From assembly GCA_011390935.1 (NCBI GenBank), contig JAABRL010000011.1, positions 6,821 through 67,326 on the forward strand: a stretch of DNA of 60,506 nt, read 5' to 3'. The first letter of the stretch is position 1. The number at the start of each line of letters is the position of its first letter. Below are positions 1 through 7,858 of the stretch, piece by piece. The DNA comes from Gemmatimonas sp. Its GTDB lineage: Bacteria > Gemmatimonadota > Gemmatimonadetes > Gemmatimonadales > Gemmatimonadaceae. Below the pieces are notes generated by a model. The model was not told the origin of the DNA, ran no database searches, and saw nothing but the letters and a program-made list of their open reading frames with translations. Position numbers and translations under genes: made by a program.

Positions 1-1022
1 GGCAGCCCGTCGCGGCCGGCGCGCCCGATCTCCTGATACCACGACTCGATGTCCTTGGGCATGTCGCGGTGAATCACGAAACGCACATTCGACTTGTCGA
101 TGCCCATGCCGAACGCGACGGTGGCCACCACCACGTCCACATCGTCACGCTGAAACGCTTCCTGATTGCGCGCGCGCTCCTCCGGCTCGAGCCCGGCGTG
201 ATACGAGGCCGCGCGCACGCCCTGCGACTGCAGATACTCCGTCATCTGCTCCACACCCTTGCGGCTCTGGCAGTACACGATGCCGCTCTCGCCCGCGTGC
301 GCGCGCACCAGCGACAGGATCTCGCGTCGTGTATTGCCGCCCTGCCCCTTCTTGCGCACGCCGATGCGCAGGTTCGGGCGAAAGAACGAGCCCTTGTAGC
401 CGGCCGGCTTCTTCATGCCGAGCTGCCGCAGAATGTCGCGCGCGACATCGCGCGTAGCCGTGGCGGTGAGCGCGAGCACCGGCACGTCGAGCTCCTGCTT
501 GAGCCCCTGCAGGCGCCGATACGAGGGACGGAAGTCGTGTCCCCACTGACTGATGCAGTGCGCTTCGTCCACCACGAGCAGCGCGATTGGACAGCCGTGC
601 ACGAAATCGCGCAGCGACCCGTCGAGCGCCTCCGGCGCCACGTACACGAGTTCGTACGCACCGGCGCGAAAGCCGTCGAGTCGCGCGCGCCGTTCGTCGG
701 GGTCGAGCGTGGAGTTGATCGCGGTCACCCGGTAGCCGAGCGCCGCCACGGCGTCCACCTGGTCCTTCATGAGCGAGATCAGCGGCGAAATCACGAGCAC
801 CGTACCGCCGAGCAGGCGCGCCGGCAGCTGGTATGTGAGCGACTTGCCGGCGCCGGTGGGCATGAGCGCAATACAGTCGCGGCCGGCGAGCACGGCGTCG
901 ATCACCTCACGCTGGCCGGGGCGAAAGGTGCTGTAGCCGAACACGTCGCGCAGCACCGTCAGCGCCGGATCGGCGGACGGTGCGGATGGCGCAGGTGCGA
1001 GCGGGTGCGGCGTGGCGGACAT
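1..1022 (-). CDS. recQ: ATP-dependent DNA helicase RecQ, 3' end cut by the window
   Basis: Translating the minus strand from the ATG at 1022 gives an unbroken frame to the window edge (340 codons). It has RecQ helicase motifs in order: a Q-motif region ([10 protein letters not shown]), Walker A ([12 protein letters not shown]), motif Ia ([11 protein letters not shown]), the DEAH box ([17 protein letters not shown]), motif III (ALTATAT), and motifs IV-VI ([31 protein letters not shown]). The RQC and HRDC domains would lie outside the window. RecQ unwinds DNA 3'-5' in recombination and replication-fork repair. A TACACT box lies 8 nt before the start codon and no Shine-Dalgarno is visible, so the transcript may be leaderless. 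Confidence 0.95.
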   Translation of the reverse strand, partial: MSATPHPLAPAPSAPSADPALTVLRDVFGYSTFRPGQREVIDAVLAGRDCIALMPTGAGKSLTYQLPARLLGGTVLVISPLISLMKDQVDAVAALGYRVTAINSTLDPDERRARLDGFRAGAYELVYVAPEALDGSLRDFVHGCPIALLVVDEAHCISQWGHDFRPSYRRLQGLKQELDVPVLALTATATRDVARDILRQLGMKKPAGYKGSFFRPNLRIGVRKKGQGGNTRREILSLVRAHAGESGIVYCQSRKGVEQMTEYLQSQGVRAASYHAGLEPEERARNQEAFQRDDVDVVVATVAFGMGIDKSNVRFVIHRDMPKDIESWYQEIGRAGRDGL

Positions 1023-1155
1023 GCTGAACAAGTGTAGCGACTGCACGCGCCGAGGGGTGACGGTAACCGGATTCTCCGAGGTGGACCGGGCGATAATGAT
1101 GCACCGTTCCCCGGCCGACAACGCCGCGGCTGATCGTACGGAGCGCCTCCCACCC

Positions 1156-1716
1156 TCACCCGCCGGCGACGCCCCGAATCCCCTCCACGATCTCCTCCAC
1201 CGTGGCCTCGTACGGAAAGGTGCGCTGCAGCCGCCCCTGACCATCGAGCAGATACAGGTCGGTAGTGTGCGACACGGAGTACTGACCCGCCGAACCAGGC
1301 GTGGGCACGATGCGATACTCCGCCCCGAACTGCGCCGCCACCGCGTCCACTTCCTCGCGCGTGCCCGTGAGACCGAGCGCGTCGAGCGTGAACAGCGCGA
1401 GGTCGGCCTTGAGCACCTCGGGCGTATCGCGCTCGGGGTCCACGGTGATGTACAGCGTCTTCAGGCCGGTTCGGGCATCACCAAGGCGGCGTGACACCGC
1501 GCTCAACTTGGAGAGCGTGGTGGGACAGACATCGGGACAGGTGCTGTAGCCGAAGAACACGAGCACGGTAGTGTCGCGCAGCGATGCGAGTTCGAAACGC
1601 TGGCCGTTGTGATCGGTGAGCGTGAAGTCGTGCGGGGCCTCGCCGCAGGCAAGGAGCCCAGCGGCGAGGAACAGGCCCATCACGCGCTGCGCCGACGAAA
1701 CGAGGCGCCCACTCAC
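1156..1716 (-). CDS. SCO1/SenC family copper chaperone (lipoprotein)
   Basis: 186 aa with a lipoprotein signal (LLAC, Cys24) and a thioredoxin-like SCO domain. The copper ligands are visible: CPDVC at residues 60-64 and the distal His150 (SVSHTTD). Sco proteins deliver copper to, or reduce, cytochrome oxidase metal sites in the periplasm. The GTG start overlaps the stop of the PCuAC gene (GTGA), so the two should be translationally coupled. Family assignment is firm; the target oxidase is not shown. It could serve a CuA-type oxidase elsewhere or the cbb3 oxidase at the far end of this window. Confidence 0.93.
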   Translation of the reverse strand: MSGRLVSSAQRVMGLFLAAGLLACGEAPHDFTLTDHNGQRFELASLRDTTVLVFFGYSTCPDVCPTTLSKLSAVSRRLGDARTGLKTLYITVDPERDTPEVLKADLALFTLDALGLTGTREEVDAVAAQFGAEYRIVPTPGSAGQYSVSHTTDLYLLDGQGRLQRTFPYEATVEEIVEGIRGVAGG

Positions 1717-2189
1717 GGCATGCGCCCCATCATCGCGCGCACCTCGGCGGGCACCTCGAGTTTCGTGCCATCATCGAGCGTGAGCGAGACGCGAATCGTA
1801 TCGCCGGCCACGAGCGGCTTGCGCAGCCCGAAGAGCATGAGGTGCAGACCGCCGGGACGCAGCGTCACGTCGCCACCGGCCGGTACCGTGATGCGCGACA
1901 CCGGCGACATCTGCATCATGTTGCCGTCGCGCTTCATCTCGTGCAGTTCGAGCGTGTCGGCCGCCGCCGTCGCACCGCTCACGACATGGCGCGCCGTAGT
2001 GCCGCTGTTGGTGAGCACGAGAAACACGGCCGTGGTGGGGCGACCGGCAGGCGCTTCGCGCACCCACACGTCTTTCGCGGTCACGGTGGCCGTTTGCGCG
2101 GCTGCGGAGCTGACGGCACCGGCGAGGGCGGTGAAGAGCACGGTGGCCAGCAGGGCGGGCCGTGCGAAGCAGTTGGCAGAACAAGTCAT
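1713..2189 (-). CDS. PCuAC family periplasmic copper chaperone
   Basis: 158 aa: an N-terminal Sec signal to about residue 31 (cleavage near AAAQ), then one PCuAC (DUF461) domain. The Cu(I) ligands are intact: His83 (LELHEM), Met94 (NMMQM), His116 and Met118 (GLHLML). PCuAC passes copper to oxidase assembly, usually with Sco, which is encoded immediately downstream. The start chosen is the ATG at 2189, which overlaps the upstream stop as ATGA and is directly followed by the signal peptide; the open frame runs further upstream but that part does not look like protein. Confidence 0.92.
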   Translation of the reverse strand: MTCSANCFARPALLATVLFTALAGAVSSAAAQTATVTAKDVWVREAPAGRPTTAVFLVLTNSGTTARHVVSGATAAADTLELHEMKRDGNMMQMSPVSRITVPAGGDVTLRPGGLHLMLFGLRKPLVAGDTIRVSLTLDDGTKLEVPAEVRAMMGRMP

Positions 2190-3025
2190 GGAGTAGTTCC
2201 GGAATCGGGAGAAGTTGGTGTTCGCAGGGAGATCACGTACAGCGCGAGCGATCGGCGCTCGCGGTCGGTCAGGTGCGCATACAGCGGCATCGCGCCACCG
2301 CCGGGAATGCCGGTGGCGAGTGTCTGGGCGATCGAACCCTCGTCGGCGCCGTTCTTGAACGCCGACGCAGTGCGGAAATCGCGCGGCGGTGGATTGAGCG
2401 TGCGCGCCACCGGGCCGTCGCCGATGCCGGCGAGGCCGTGACAGGCGGCGCATCCGTCCGAGGCGTACAGCAGGCGCCCTTCATCGATCGAGGGCGGCGC
2501 ACTGTCCGTCGCACCTTCGGTCGCCAGGAGCGCGTCGAGCTCCGCATACGCGGCCACGCGCGCTTGCACGGTCACAGGCTGCGCGCGCGAGAAGTGCAGC
2601 GTGACCGCACGCTGCTCGCCCGCCACGAGTGTACGCGTGGTGCCCTCGAGCACACCCGTGTAGCCACCGGGTGTCAGGCGCAGCGTGGCGCCGGCCGGAA
2701 TGAGAATGCTGTCCACCGTCGACATGGTGGCCATCGGATCACTCGCGTCGACATTCGACGCAGCGGCAGTAGACGGCATGCGATGCGGCGTTTCCGTGCG
2801 CACCGACGCCACCCCCGCGCCCTCCACCTCGGCGCGCGTGAGAAAGAGCGGCAGCACACCGGTATTGCGCACGGTGAGAAACAGCAGCGCGGGCGCACCG
2901 CCGCTCGGCACCGTCACCACCACCCGCTCGACGTCCACCAACGGCGCCTTGTCCGCGCACGCAGGCACGGACAGCACCATCAGCGCCGTCGCGGCGCGAT
3001 GGACCCATGAGTTGGACACACACAC
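2186..3025 (-). CDS. PCuAC-like domain fused to a class I cytochrome c domain (secreted)
   Basis: About 279 aa from a GTG at 3025 (the GTG at 3019 is also possible). An N-terminal signal ends near VPACAD (possible lipobox Cys23). Residues 30-150 follow the PCuAC fold pattern (FLTVRNTG, IPAGATLRLTPGGY), but the HxM copper motif is replaced by YTGV, so the copper site looks degenerate. Residues 180-265 are a cytochrome c with haem motif CAACH (192-196) and a likely axial Met246 (GGGAMPLY). It sits upstream of intact PCuAC and Sco1 genes with an ATGA overlap. A role as an electron or redox partner in copper-centre assembly is inference. The fusion is visible directly. Confidence 0.8.
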   Translation of the reverse strand: MCVSNSWVHRAATALMVLSVPACADKAPLVDVERVVVTVPSGGAPALLFLTVRNTGVLPLFLTRAEVEGAGVASVRTETPHRMPSTAAASNVDASDPMATMSTVDSILIPAGATLRLTPGGYTGVLEGTTRTLVAGEQRAVTLHFSRAQPVTVQARVAAYAELDALLATEGATDSAPPSIDEGRLLYASDGCAACHGLAGIGDGPVARTLNPPPRDFRTASAFKNGADEGSIAQTLATGIPGGGAMPLYAHLTDRERRSLALYVISLRTPTSPDSGTTP

Positions 3026-3095
3026 CTCGGCACACACAAGGGAGCCGGCCGCACGAGCGCGACCGGTTCGGCGAGCCGGAGGGTCCGGTTCGCCG

Positions 3096-3518
3096 TCAGC
3101 CGAGTGCGCGCAGCGGCGGGCCGTTGGCGAAGGGCAGCAGGCGATCTGCCGGTGCAGTGCGCGGCGGCGCGGGATTGGGGTGCGCGGCGGCGGACGATGC
3201 GCGTACCGAAGCGGCAGGTGGCGCCGCGCTCCTGGTGAGCGCGAACGTGGGCACGCCACAGCAATCCGTGAGACAATCGCAACCGTGCACCGGGGCATCG
3301 GTTGGTGCGTCGGTGGGGGCGGCGACGTGTTTCGGCAGCGATCCGTGCGTGTGGTGCGCGTGCTTGGCCGCCGTATGCTCCGCGTGCCTGGGCGCGGCAC
3401 GATCGGGGGCGTGCATTGCACAGACACGCATGGCCAGCGGCATCGCCCCCTGCAGGGCGACGCCGAACGCGAGCAGTGTCATCACCGCTCGAAGCACGCG
3501 GCCGGATCTGAGCATCAT
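3096..3518 (-). CDS. Small secreted His/Cys-rich protein, probable metal binding
   Basis: 140 aa from the first of two adjacent ATGs (3518, 3515). Residues 1-27 form a signal peptide or membrane anchor. Residues 36-64 hold eight histidines (HAEH, KHAHHTHG), followed by HGCDCLTDCC (78-87) with four cysteines. It resembles the small DUF2946-like proteins found beside copper genes, but I cannot assign it firmly. The stop lies 70 bp before the PCuAC-cytochrome gene on the same strand, so it is probably the first gene of the copper operon. The Pro/Ala-rich C-terminus (100-140) looks disordered. Confidence 0.65.
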   Translation of the reverse strand: MMLRSGRVLRAVMTLLAFGVALQGAMPLAMRVCAMHAPDRAAPRHAEHTAAKHAHHTHGSLPKHVAAPTDAPTDAPVHGCDCLTDCCGVPTFALTRSAAPPAASVRASSAAAHPNPAPPRTAPADRLLPFANGPPLRALG

Positions 3519-3668
3519 CTGAACACTAACGCCACAGGGACCGGAGCGTGAAGGCGAGCACGCCGACGAACAGGCGACCGCCACGGCATACCACGCGAAA
3601 CCTCCGGCGAGGCAACGCGTACGTCCCCACAGGTCGATGCCTTCCTCCCACCTGACCGGAGCCACTTC

Positions 3669-4382
3669 ATGCACGCCACCGTCCGCGCCGCCCTGGCCAC
3701 CGCCCTGCTCTTCGCGCCACTCAGCGCGCACGCCCAGCTCCCCTCGGTCGAGCAGATCTACGATCGGTTTGCCGAGGCCGTCGGCGGACGTGATGCGTGG
3801 CGCCCCGTGCAGGGGCGCACGGAGATCGGGACGGCCGACGTGACCTTCGCGGGCATCGGCGGCACATACACGCGGCACTGGGCGCTGCCCAACAAGACGC
3901 GACTCGTGATCGATCTCGGTGTCGTAACCATCGACAACGGCTTTGACGGCACACAGGGCTGGGAAGCGCAGGGTGGCCCGCCGCAGCGCATGGCCAGCGC
4001 GCAGGAAGCGGAGTTGAGCGAGGTGCATCCGGACGGTGCGCACTTTCTCGATCCCGCCCGCTACGCCAAGGCCGAGGTGGTCGGACGCGAACTCTTTGCG
4101 GGCTCGGAGGCATACAAGGTGCAGCTGACGGCGAAATCCGGTCAGGAGAGCACGGAGTATTTCGACGTCGCCAGCGGTTTGCGCGTCGGCACGGTGAACA
4201 CCACACCGGCCGGTGAGGTTCGTCTGGTGTACGGCGACTACAAGGCGTTCGACGGACTGAAGGTGCCGACGCACATCGTGCAGAACTCCGGGCAGGGCGA
4301 TGTGGTGTTGGCCATCAGCTCGGTCACGTTCGGCGAGCCGGACGCGAGTGTCTTCAAATCCCCGTTGAGCGGAGCGCGCTGA
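3669..4382 (+). CDS. Secreted LolA-like hypothetical protein
   Basis: 237 aa with a clear Sec signal (cleavage near residue 22, SAHAQ). The rest is predicted beta-rich and has the feel of the LolA/outer-membrane lipoprotein-sorting fold (VDLGVVTIDNGFDGTQGWEAQGG, then TEYFDVASGLRVG and VYGDYKAFDGLKVP). Such proteins bind lipid or lipoprotein in the periplasm, but no specific substrate can be read here. A GGAG lies 10 nt before the ATG. It is divergent from the copper operon across a 150-bp intergenic stretch. Confidence 0.75.
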   Translation: MHATVRAALATALLFAPLSAHAQLPSVEQIYDRFAEAVGGRDAWRPVQGRTEIGTADVTFAGIGGTYTRHWALPNKTRLVIDLGVVTIDNGFDGTQGWEAQGGPPQRMASAQEAELSEVHPDGAHFLDPARYAKAEVVGRELFAGSEAYKVQLTAKSGQESTEYFDVASGLRVGTVNTTPAGEVRLVYGDYKAFDGLKVPTHIVQNSGQGDVVLAISSVTFGEPDASVFKSPLSGAR

Positions 4383-4410
4383 GGGGCGTTGCGCCGAGTA
4401 GTTTGCGGGG

Positions 4411-5289
4411 ATGTCGCTCCCTCACCTGCTCATCGTCGACGCACAGTCACTCGCCGGCCGCGCGGCGCATGTCGCCGACGGCGATGTGACCAACGGCGTG
4501 CGTCTGTGGTGTCAGATGGCGCGTGGCGCGGCGCTCGATGCGGGCGCGTCGCACCTCGTGGCCGCCTGGGATCACGACGGCCCCACCTTTCGCCACGCGC
4601 TCTTTCCCACGTACAAGCACCGCCGCACGGGCGGCATGCGCGCGCGCATCGCGCCCATTCGCACCGGTGTGGAACAGACCGGCGTCGCCAGCGTGAGCGT
4701 GGAGCAGTTCGAAGGCGACGACAGCGTGGCGTCGCTCATGGCGCGCTTTCGCACGCACGCGCGAGTCACCCTGCTCTCCAACGACAGTGACCTGCTGCAG
4801 TTCGTGAGCGACGGCGTGGAGGTGGCCACCTATGTGGGCGCGGGCAAGGGCCCCGACGGGACTCGCATTCGCGCCTGGAGCGCCGACGACGTGCTCGCGA
4901 AGTTCGGCGTACTGCCGCCGCTGCTGCCCGCGCTGCGCGCGCTGTGCGGCGAAGAGGGCGACGATATTCCGGGGGTGCCACGAATCGGCAAGGGCACCGC
5001 GGTGAAACTGCTCAAACGATGGAAGTCGCTCGAGAAGGCGCTCGAAGCCACCGAGTTCGTGAGCCATCGCGACGAAACGGCCAAGCTCGCCGGACAGCAG
5101 GAGCTCGTGCGCCTCATGCTGCAGCTCACCACCATCCGCCAGGATGTGCCGCTGCCGCCGCTCGAGCTGGAGCACTGCGTGCTTGACACCGTGCGCTGGC
5201 CCGATGGTTCGACCGCGCGCGGCGCGAGCGTGGTGCACCGCGTGGCGGCCGGTCCGGGGCTCGAAGACGTGCCGTTCCCCGAGGACTGA
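4411..5289 (+). CDS. 5'-3' exonuclease / flap endonuclease family protein
   Basis: 292 aa, the size of the exonuclease part of DNA polymerase I but standing alone. The PIN-like catalytic acidic residues are visible: Asp10, Asp54/Asp56, Glu101-Asp103-Asp104 and Asp125/Asp127 (SNDSDLLQ). An H3TH DNA-binding motif follows (GDDIPGVPRIGKGTA, about 183-197). It should remove RNA primers or 5' flaps. No signal peptide. A TAGTTT box ends 6 nt before the ATG and no Shine-Dalgarno is seen. Confidence 0.88.
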   Translation: MSLPHLLIVDAQSLAGRAAHVADGDVTNGVRLWCQMARGAALDAGASHLVAAWDHDGPTFRHALFPTYKHRRTGGMRARIAPIRTGVEQTGVASVSVEQFEGDDSVASLMARFRTHARVTLLSNDSDLLQFVSDGVEVATYVGAGKGPDGTRIRAWSADDVLAKFGVLPPLLPALRALCGEEGDDIPGVPRIGKGTAVKLLKRWKSLEKALEATEFVSHRDETAKLAGQQELVRLMLQLTTIRQDVPLPPLELEHCVLDTVRWPDGSTARGASVVHRVAAGPGLEDVPFPED

Positions 5290-5338
5290 TTCGCCACACC
5301 TCTGGCGATAGACTGCGCGGCGCGTATCGTATCGCGGC

Positions 5339-7813
5339 ATGCGATCACTCTCTGCCACGCTCACCCTCGCGACGCTGTTCGCCTCACACGTCGCCCTCGC
5401 CCAGTCGCGCCCGGACACACCGCGCTCGACTACCCCGCGCCCCGACACGCTGCGCGCCCCCGGCCTCACCGCCCCCGTCGAAATCCTCACCGACGCGTTC
5501 GGCATTGCGCACATCTATGCGCAGAACGAACCCGATCTCTTCTTCGCGCAGGGCTACAACGCGGCGCGCGATCGCCTCTTCCAGTTCGAACTGTGGCGAC
5601 GACAGGCCACCGGCACCGTGGCCGAACTGCTCGGCGCACGCGAAGTGGAGCGCGACATCGGCGCGCGGCTCTTCATGTTTCGTGGCGACATGACGCGTGA
5701 GCTCGCGCACTACCATCCGCGCGGCGACCTGATCGTGCACGCCTTCGTACGCGGCGTGAACGCCTACATCGCCGAAGCACGACGCACACCCGCCACGCTC
5801 CCCATCGAATTCCGCCTGCTCGGCACGCTGCCGGAACCGTGGACACCGGAGGTGGTGATCTCACGCCACGCCGGCCTGCTCGCCAACGTGCGCGACGAAC
5901 TCGACTACGGACGCGCGGTGCACGCCATTGGCGCGCAGGCCGTGGCGCGGTTGCAGAACTTCACGCCGCGTGCCCCGCGACTGGCGCTCGATTCGGCCAT
6001 CGACGGCGCCCTGCTGTCGCGCGACATTCTGGCGCGCTACAACGCCTTTCGTCGCCCCATCGAGTTCACGCCGAGCGATATCATCTCGGCGAGTGATCGC
6101 GCCGACGCCGGTGCGTTCGAAGCGCTCGCCCTCGCCGCACGCGCGACCGATCGCGAGGCGGAACGCAACGAACGTCGCGATATCGGCAGCAACAACTGGG
6201 TGATCGCCGGCTCCCGCACCGCTACCGGCTGGCCGCTGCTCGCCAACGATCCGCACCGCGCGATCGCCGCCCCGTCGCTGCGCTACTGGGCGCACCTCGT
6301 GGCCCCCGGGTGGAACGTGATCGGCGGCGGTGAGCCCACCATTCCGGGCATCTCCATCGGCCACAACGAGTACGGCGCGTGGGGACTCACCATCTTCGGC
6401 ACCGATGCCGAAGACCTGTATGTCTACACGACCAATCCCGCCAATCCGCGCGAGTACCGCTACCGCGATGGCTGGGAGCGCATGCGTGACGTGATCGACA
6501 CCATCCGCGTGAAGGGGGAACGTCCGCGCATCGTCACGCACCGCTTCACGCGACACGGTCCGGTGGTGTTCGAGGACGAAGCCACACGCACTGCCTACGC
6601 CGTGCGCGCGGCGTGGATGGACGTGGGCGGCGCGCCGTACCTCGCGAGCCTGCGCATGAACCAGGCGCGCAGCTGGGACGAGTTTCTCGCCGCGTGCGTG
6701 TACAGCCACATTCCCGCCGAGAACATGATCTGGGCCGACCGCGCTGGCAACATCGGCTGGCAGGCCGTCGGCATCGCCCCGGTGCGCAATGCGTGGGACG
6801 GGCTCGTGCCCGTGCCCGGAGACGGGCGCTACGAATGGGACGGGTATCTGCCCATGCTGCAGCGTCCCGGCAGCGCCAATCCACCCAGCGGCTATCTCGC
6901 CACCGCGAACGCGAACCTCACTGATCCGTTCACGTATCCGCACATGAACAGCATCGGCTTCCTGTGGGCCGATCCGTTTCGCCAGGCGCGTGTGAACGAA
7001 GTGCTCGCCAGCGGACGCAAGCACACCATGGCCGACATGATCGCGCTGCAGCACGATGTCACGTCGTTGCCGGCGCGCGCGCTGGTGCCGCTGTTGCGTC
7101 ACGTGCGCAGCGCCAACGCCGAGGTTGAGGCCGCGCGACGCCGGCTGCTCACGTGGAATCAGCAACTCGATGCGGAATCGGTCGAGGCCGGCATCTACGT
7201 GGCGTGGGAACGCCGACTGCTGCGCGACTTGAGTGCGCTCATGATTCCGCGAGCGGCGCGGCCGGCGCTGTCGTCGCTCGGCATGAGCCGTACGATCGAC
7301 TTCCTGCTCACGCCACCGCCGGAGCTGGCCGCGGAGGCGGGTGCGTCGGCCACGCCAATCGCTGGTCGTGACTCGTTCGTCGTGCGCGCCTTCGAGCGCG
7401 CCTACGCCGATCTACGTGAACAGCTGGGCGCGGACACGAGTCGCTGGCAGTACGGGCAGGCCGCGTACAAACACGCGCTGATTCGTCACCCGCTCAGCAA
7501 CGCGGTGGCACCGACGCTGCGTGCGACACTCGATGTCGGTCCGGCGCCACGCGGCGGCAATGCGTACACCGTGCTCGCCGCCGGTGCTGGCAACAATCAG
7601 ACGGCCGGCGCTTCGTTCCGCCTGTTCGTGGACACACAGGACTGGGATCGCGCGCTCGGCATGAACGTGCCTGGGCAGTCCGGAAATCCGGCCAGTCCGC
7701 ACTATCGCGATCTCTTCACCATGTGGGCGCGAAACGATGCGTTCCCGGTGTACTACTCACGCGATCGCATCGAACAGTCGGCAACGCGACGCGAGATCGT
7801 GATGCCGCGGTGA
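5339..7813 (+). CDS. Penicillin acylase family (S45) Ntn-hydrolase, secreted
   Basis: 824 aa with a Sec signal (cleavage near ALAQ, residue 22). The predicted autoproteolytic site is DIG|SNNW: Ser284 would become the N-terminal nucleophile of the beta chain after cleavage of the alpha chain and linker, as in S45 acylases. Family blocks around it fit (LLANDPH, HNEYGAWGLTIFGTDAEDLYVY). Members hydrolyse amide bonds of penicillin G, acyl-homoserine lactones, cephalosporins or other N-acyl compounds; the substrate here is not predictable. It is monocistronic and ends at a strong hairpin shared with the convergent TonB receptor. Confidence 0.93.
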   Translation: MRSLSATLTLATLFASHVALAQSRPDTPRSTTPRPDTLRAPGLTAPVEILTDAFGIAHIYAQNEPDLFFAQGYNAARDRLFQFELWRRQATGTVAELLGAREVERDIGARLFMFRGDMTRELAHYHPRGDLIVHAFVRGVNAYIAEARRTPATLPIEFRLLGTLPEPWTPEVVISRHAGLLANVRDELDYGRAVHAIGAQAVARLQNFTPRAPRLALDSAIDGALLSRDILARYNAFRRPIEFTPSDIISASDRADAGAFEALALAARATDREAERNERRDIGSNNWVIAGSRTATGWPLLANDPHRAIAAPSLRYWAHLVAPGWNVIGGGEPTIPGISIGHNEYGAWGLTIFGTDAEDLYVYTTNPANPREYRYRDGWERMRDVIDTIRVKGERPRIVTHRFTRHGPVVFEDEATRTAYAVRAAWMDVGGAPYLASLRMNQARSWDEFLAACVYSHIPAENMIWADRAGNIGWQAVGIAPVRNAWDGLVPVPGDGRYEWDGYLPMLQRPGSANPPSGYLATANANLTDPFTYPHMNSIGFLWADPFRQARVNEVLASGRKHTMADMIALQHDVTSLPARALVPLLRHVRSANAEVEAARRRLLTWNQQLDAESVEAGIYVAWERRLLRDLSALMIPRAARPALSSLGMSRTIDFLLTPPPELAAEAGASATPIAGRDSFVVRAFERAYADLREQLGADTSRWQYGQAAYKHALIRHPLSNAVAPTLRATLDVGPAPRGGNAYTVLAAGAGNNQTAGASFRLFVDTQDWDRALGMNVPGQSGNPASPHYRDLFTMWARNDAFPVYYSRDRIEQSATRREIVMPR

Positions 7814-7820
7814 CCACGTG

Positions 7821-7854
7821 CGGGCGCACGACGCGACGTACGCGCGTGCGCCCG
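7821..7854. terminator. Bidirectional hairpin between convergent genes
   Basis: CGGGCGCACG (7821-7830) pairs perfectly with CGTGCGCCCG (7845-7854). The stem extends inward by four more pairs after a bulged A, leaving a 5-nt loop. It fills the 45-bp gap between two convergent stop codons. On the plus strand it is followed by only a weak T stretch (TTGTT), so intrinsic termination is likely but not certain. Confidence 0.7.
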
Positions 7855-7858
7855 TTGT

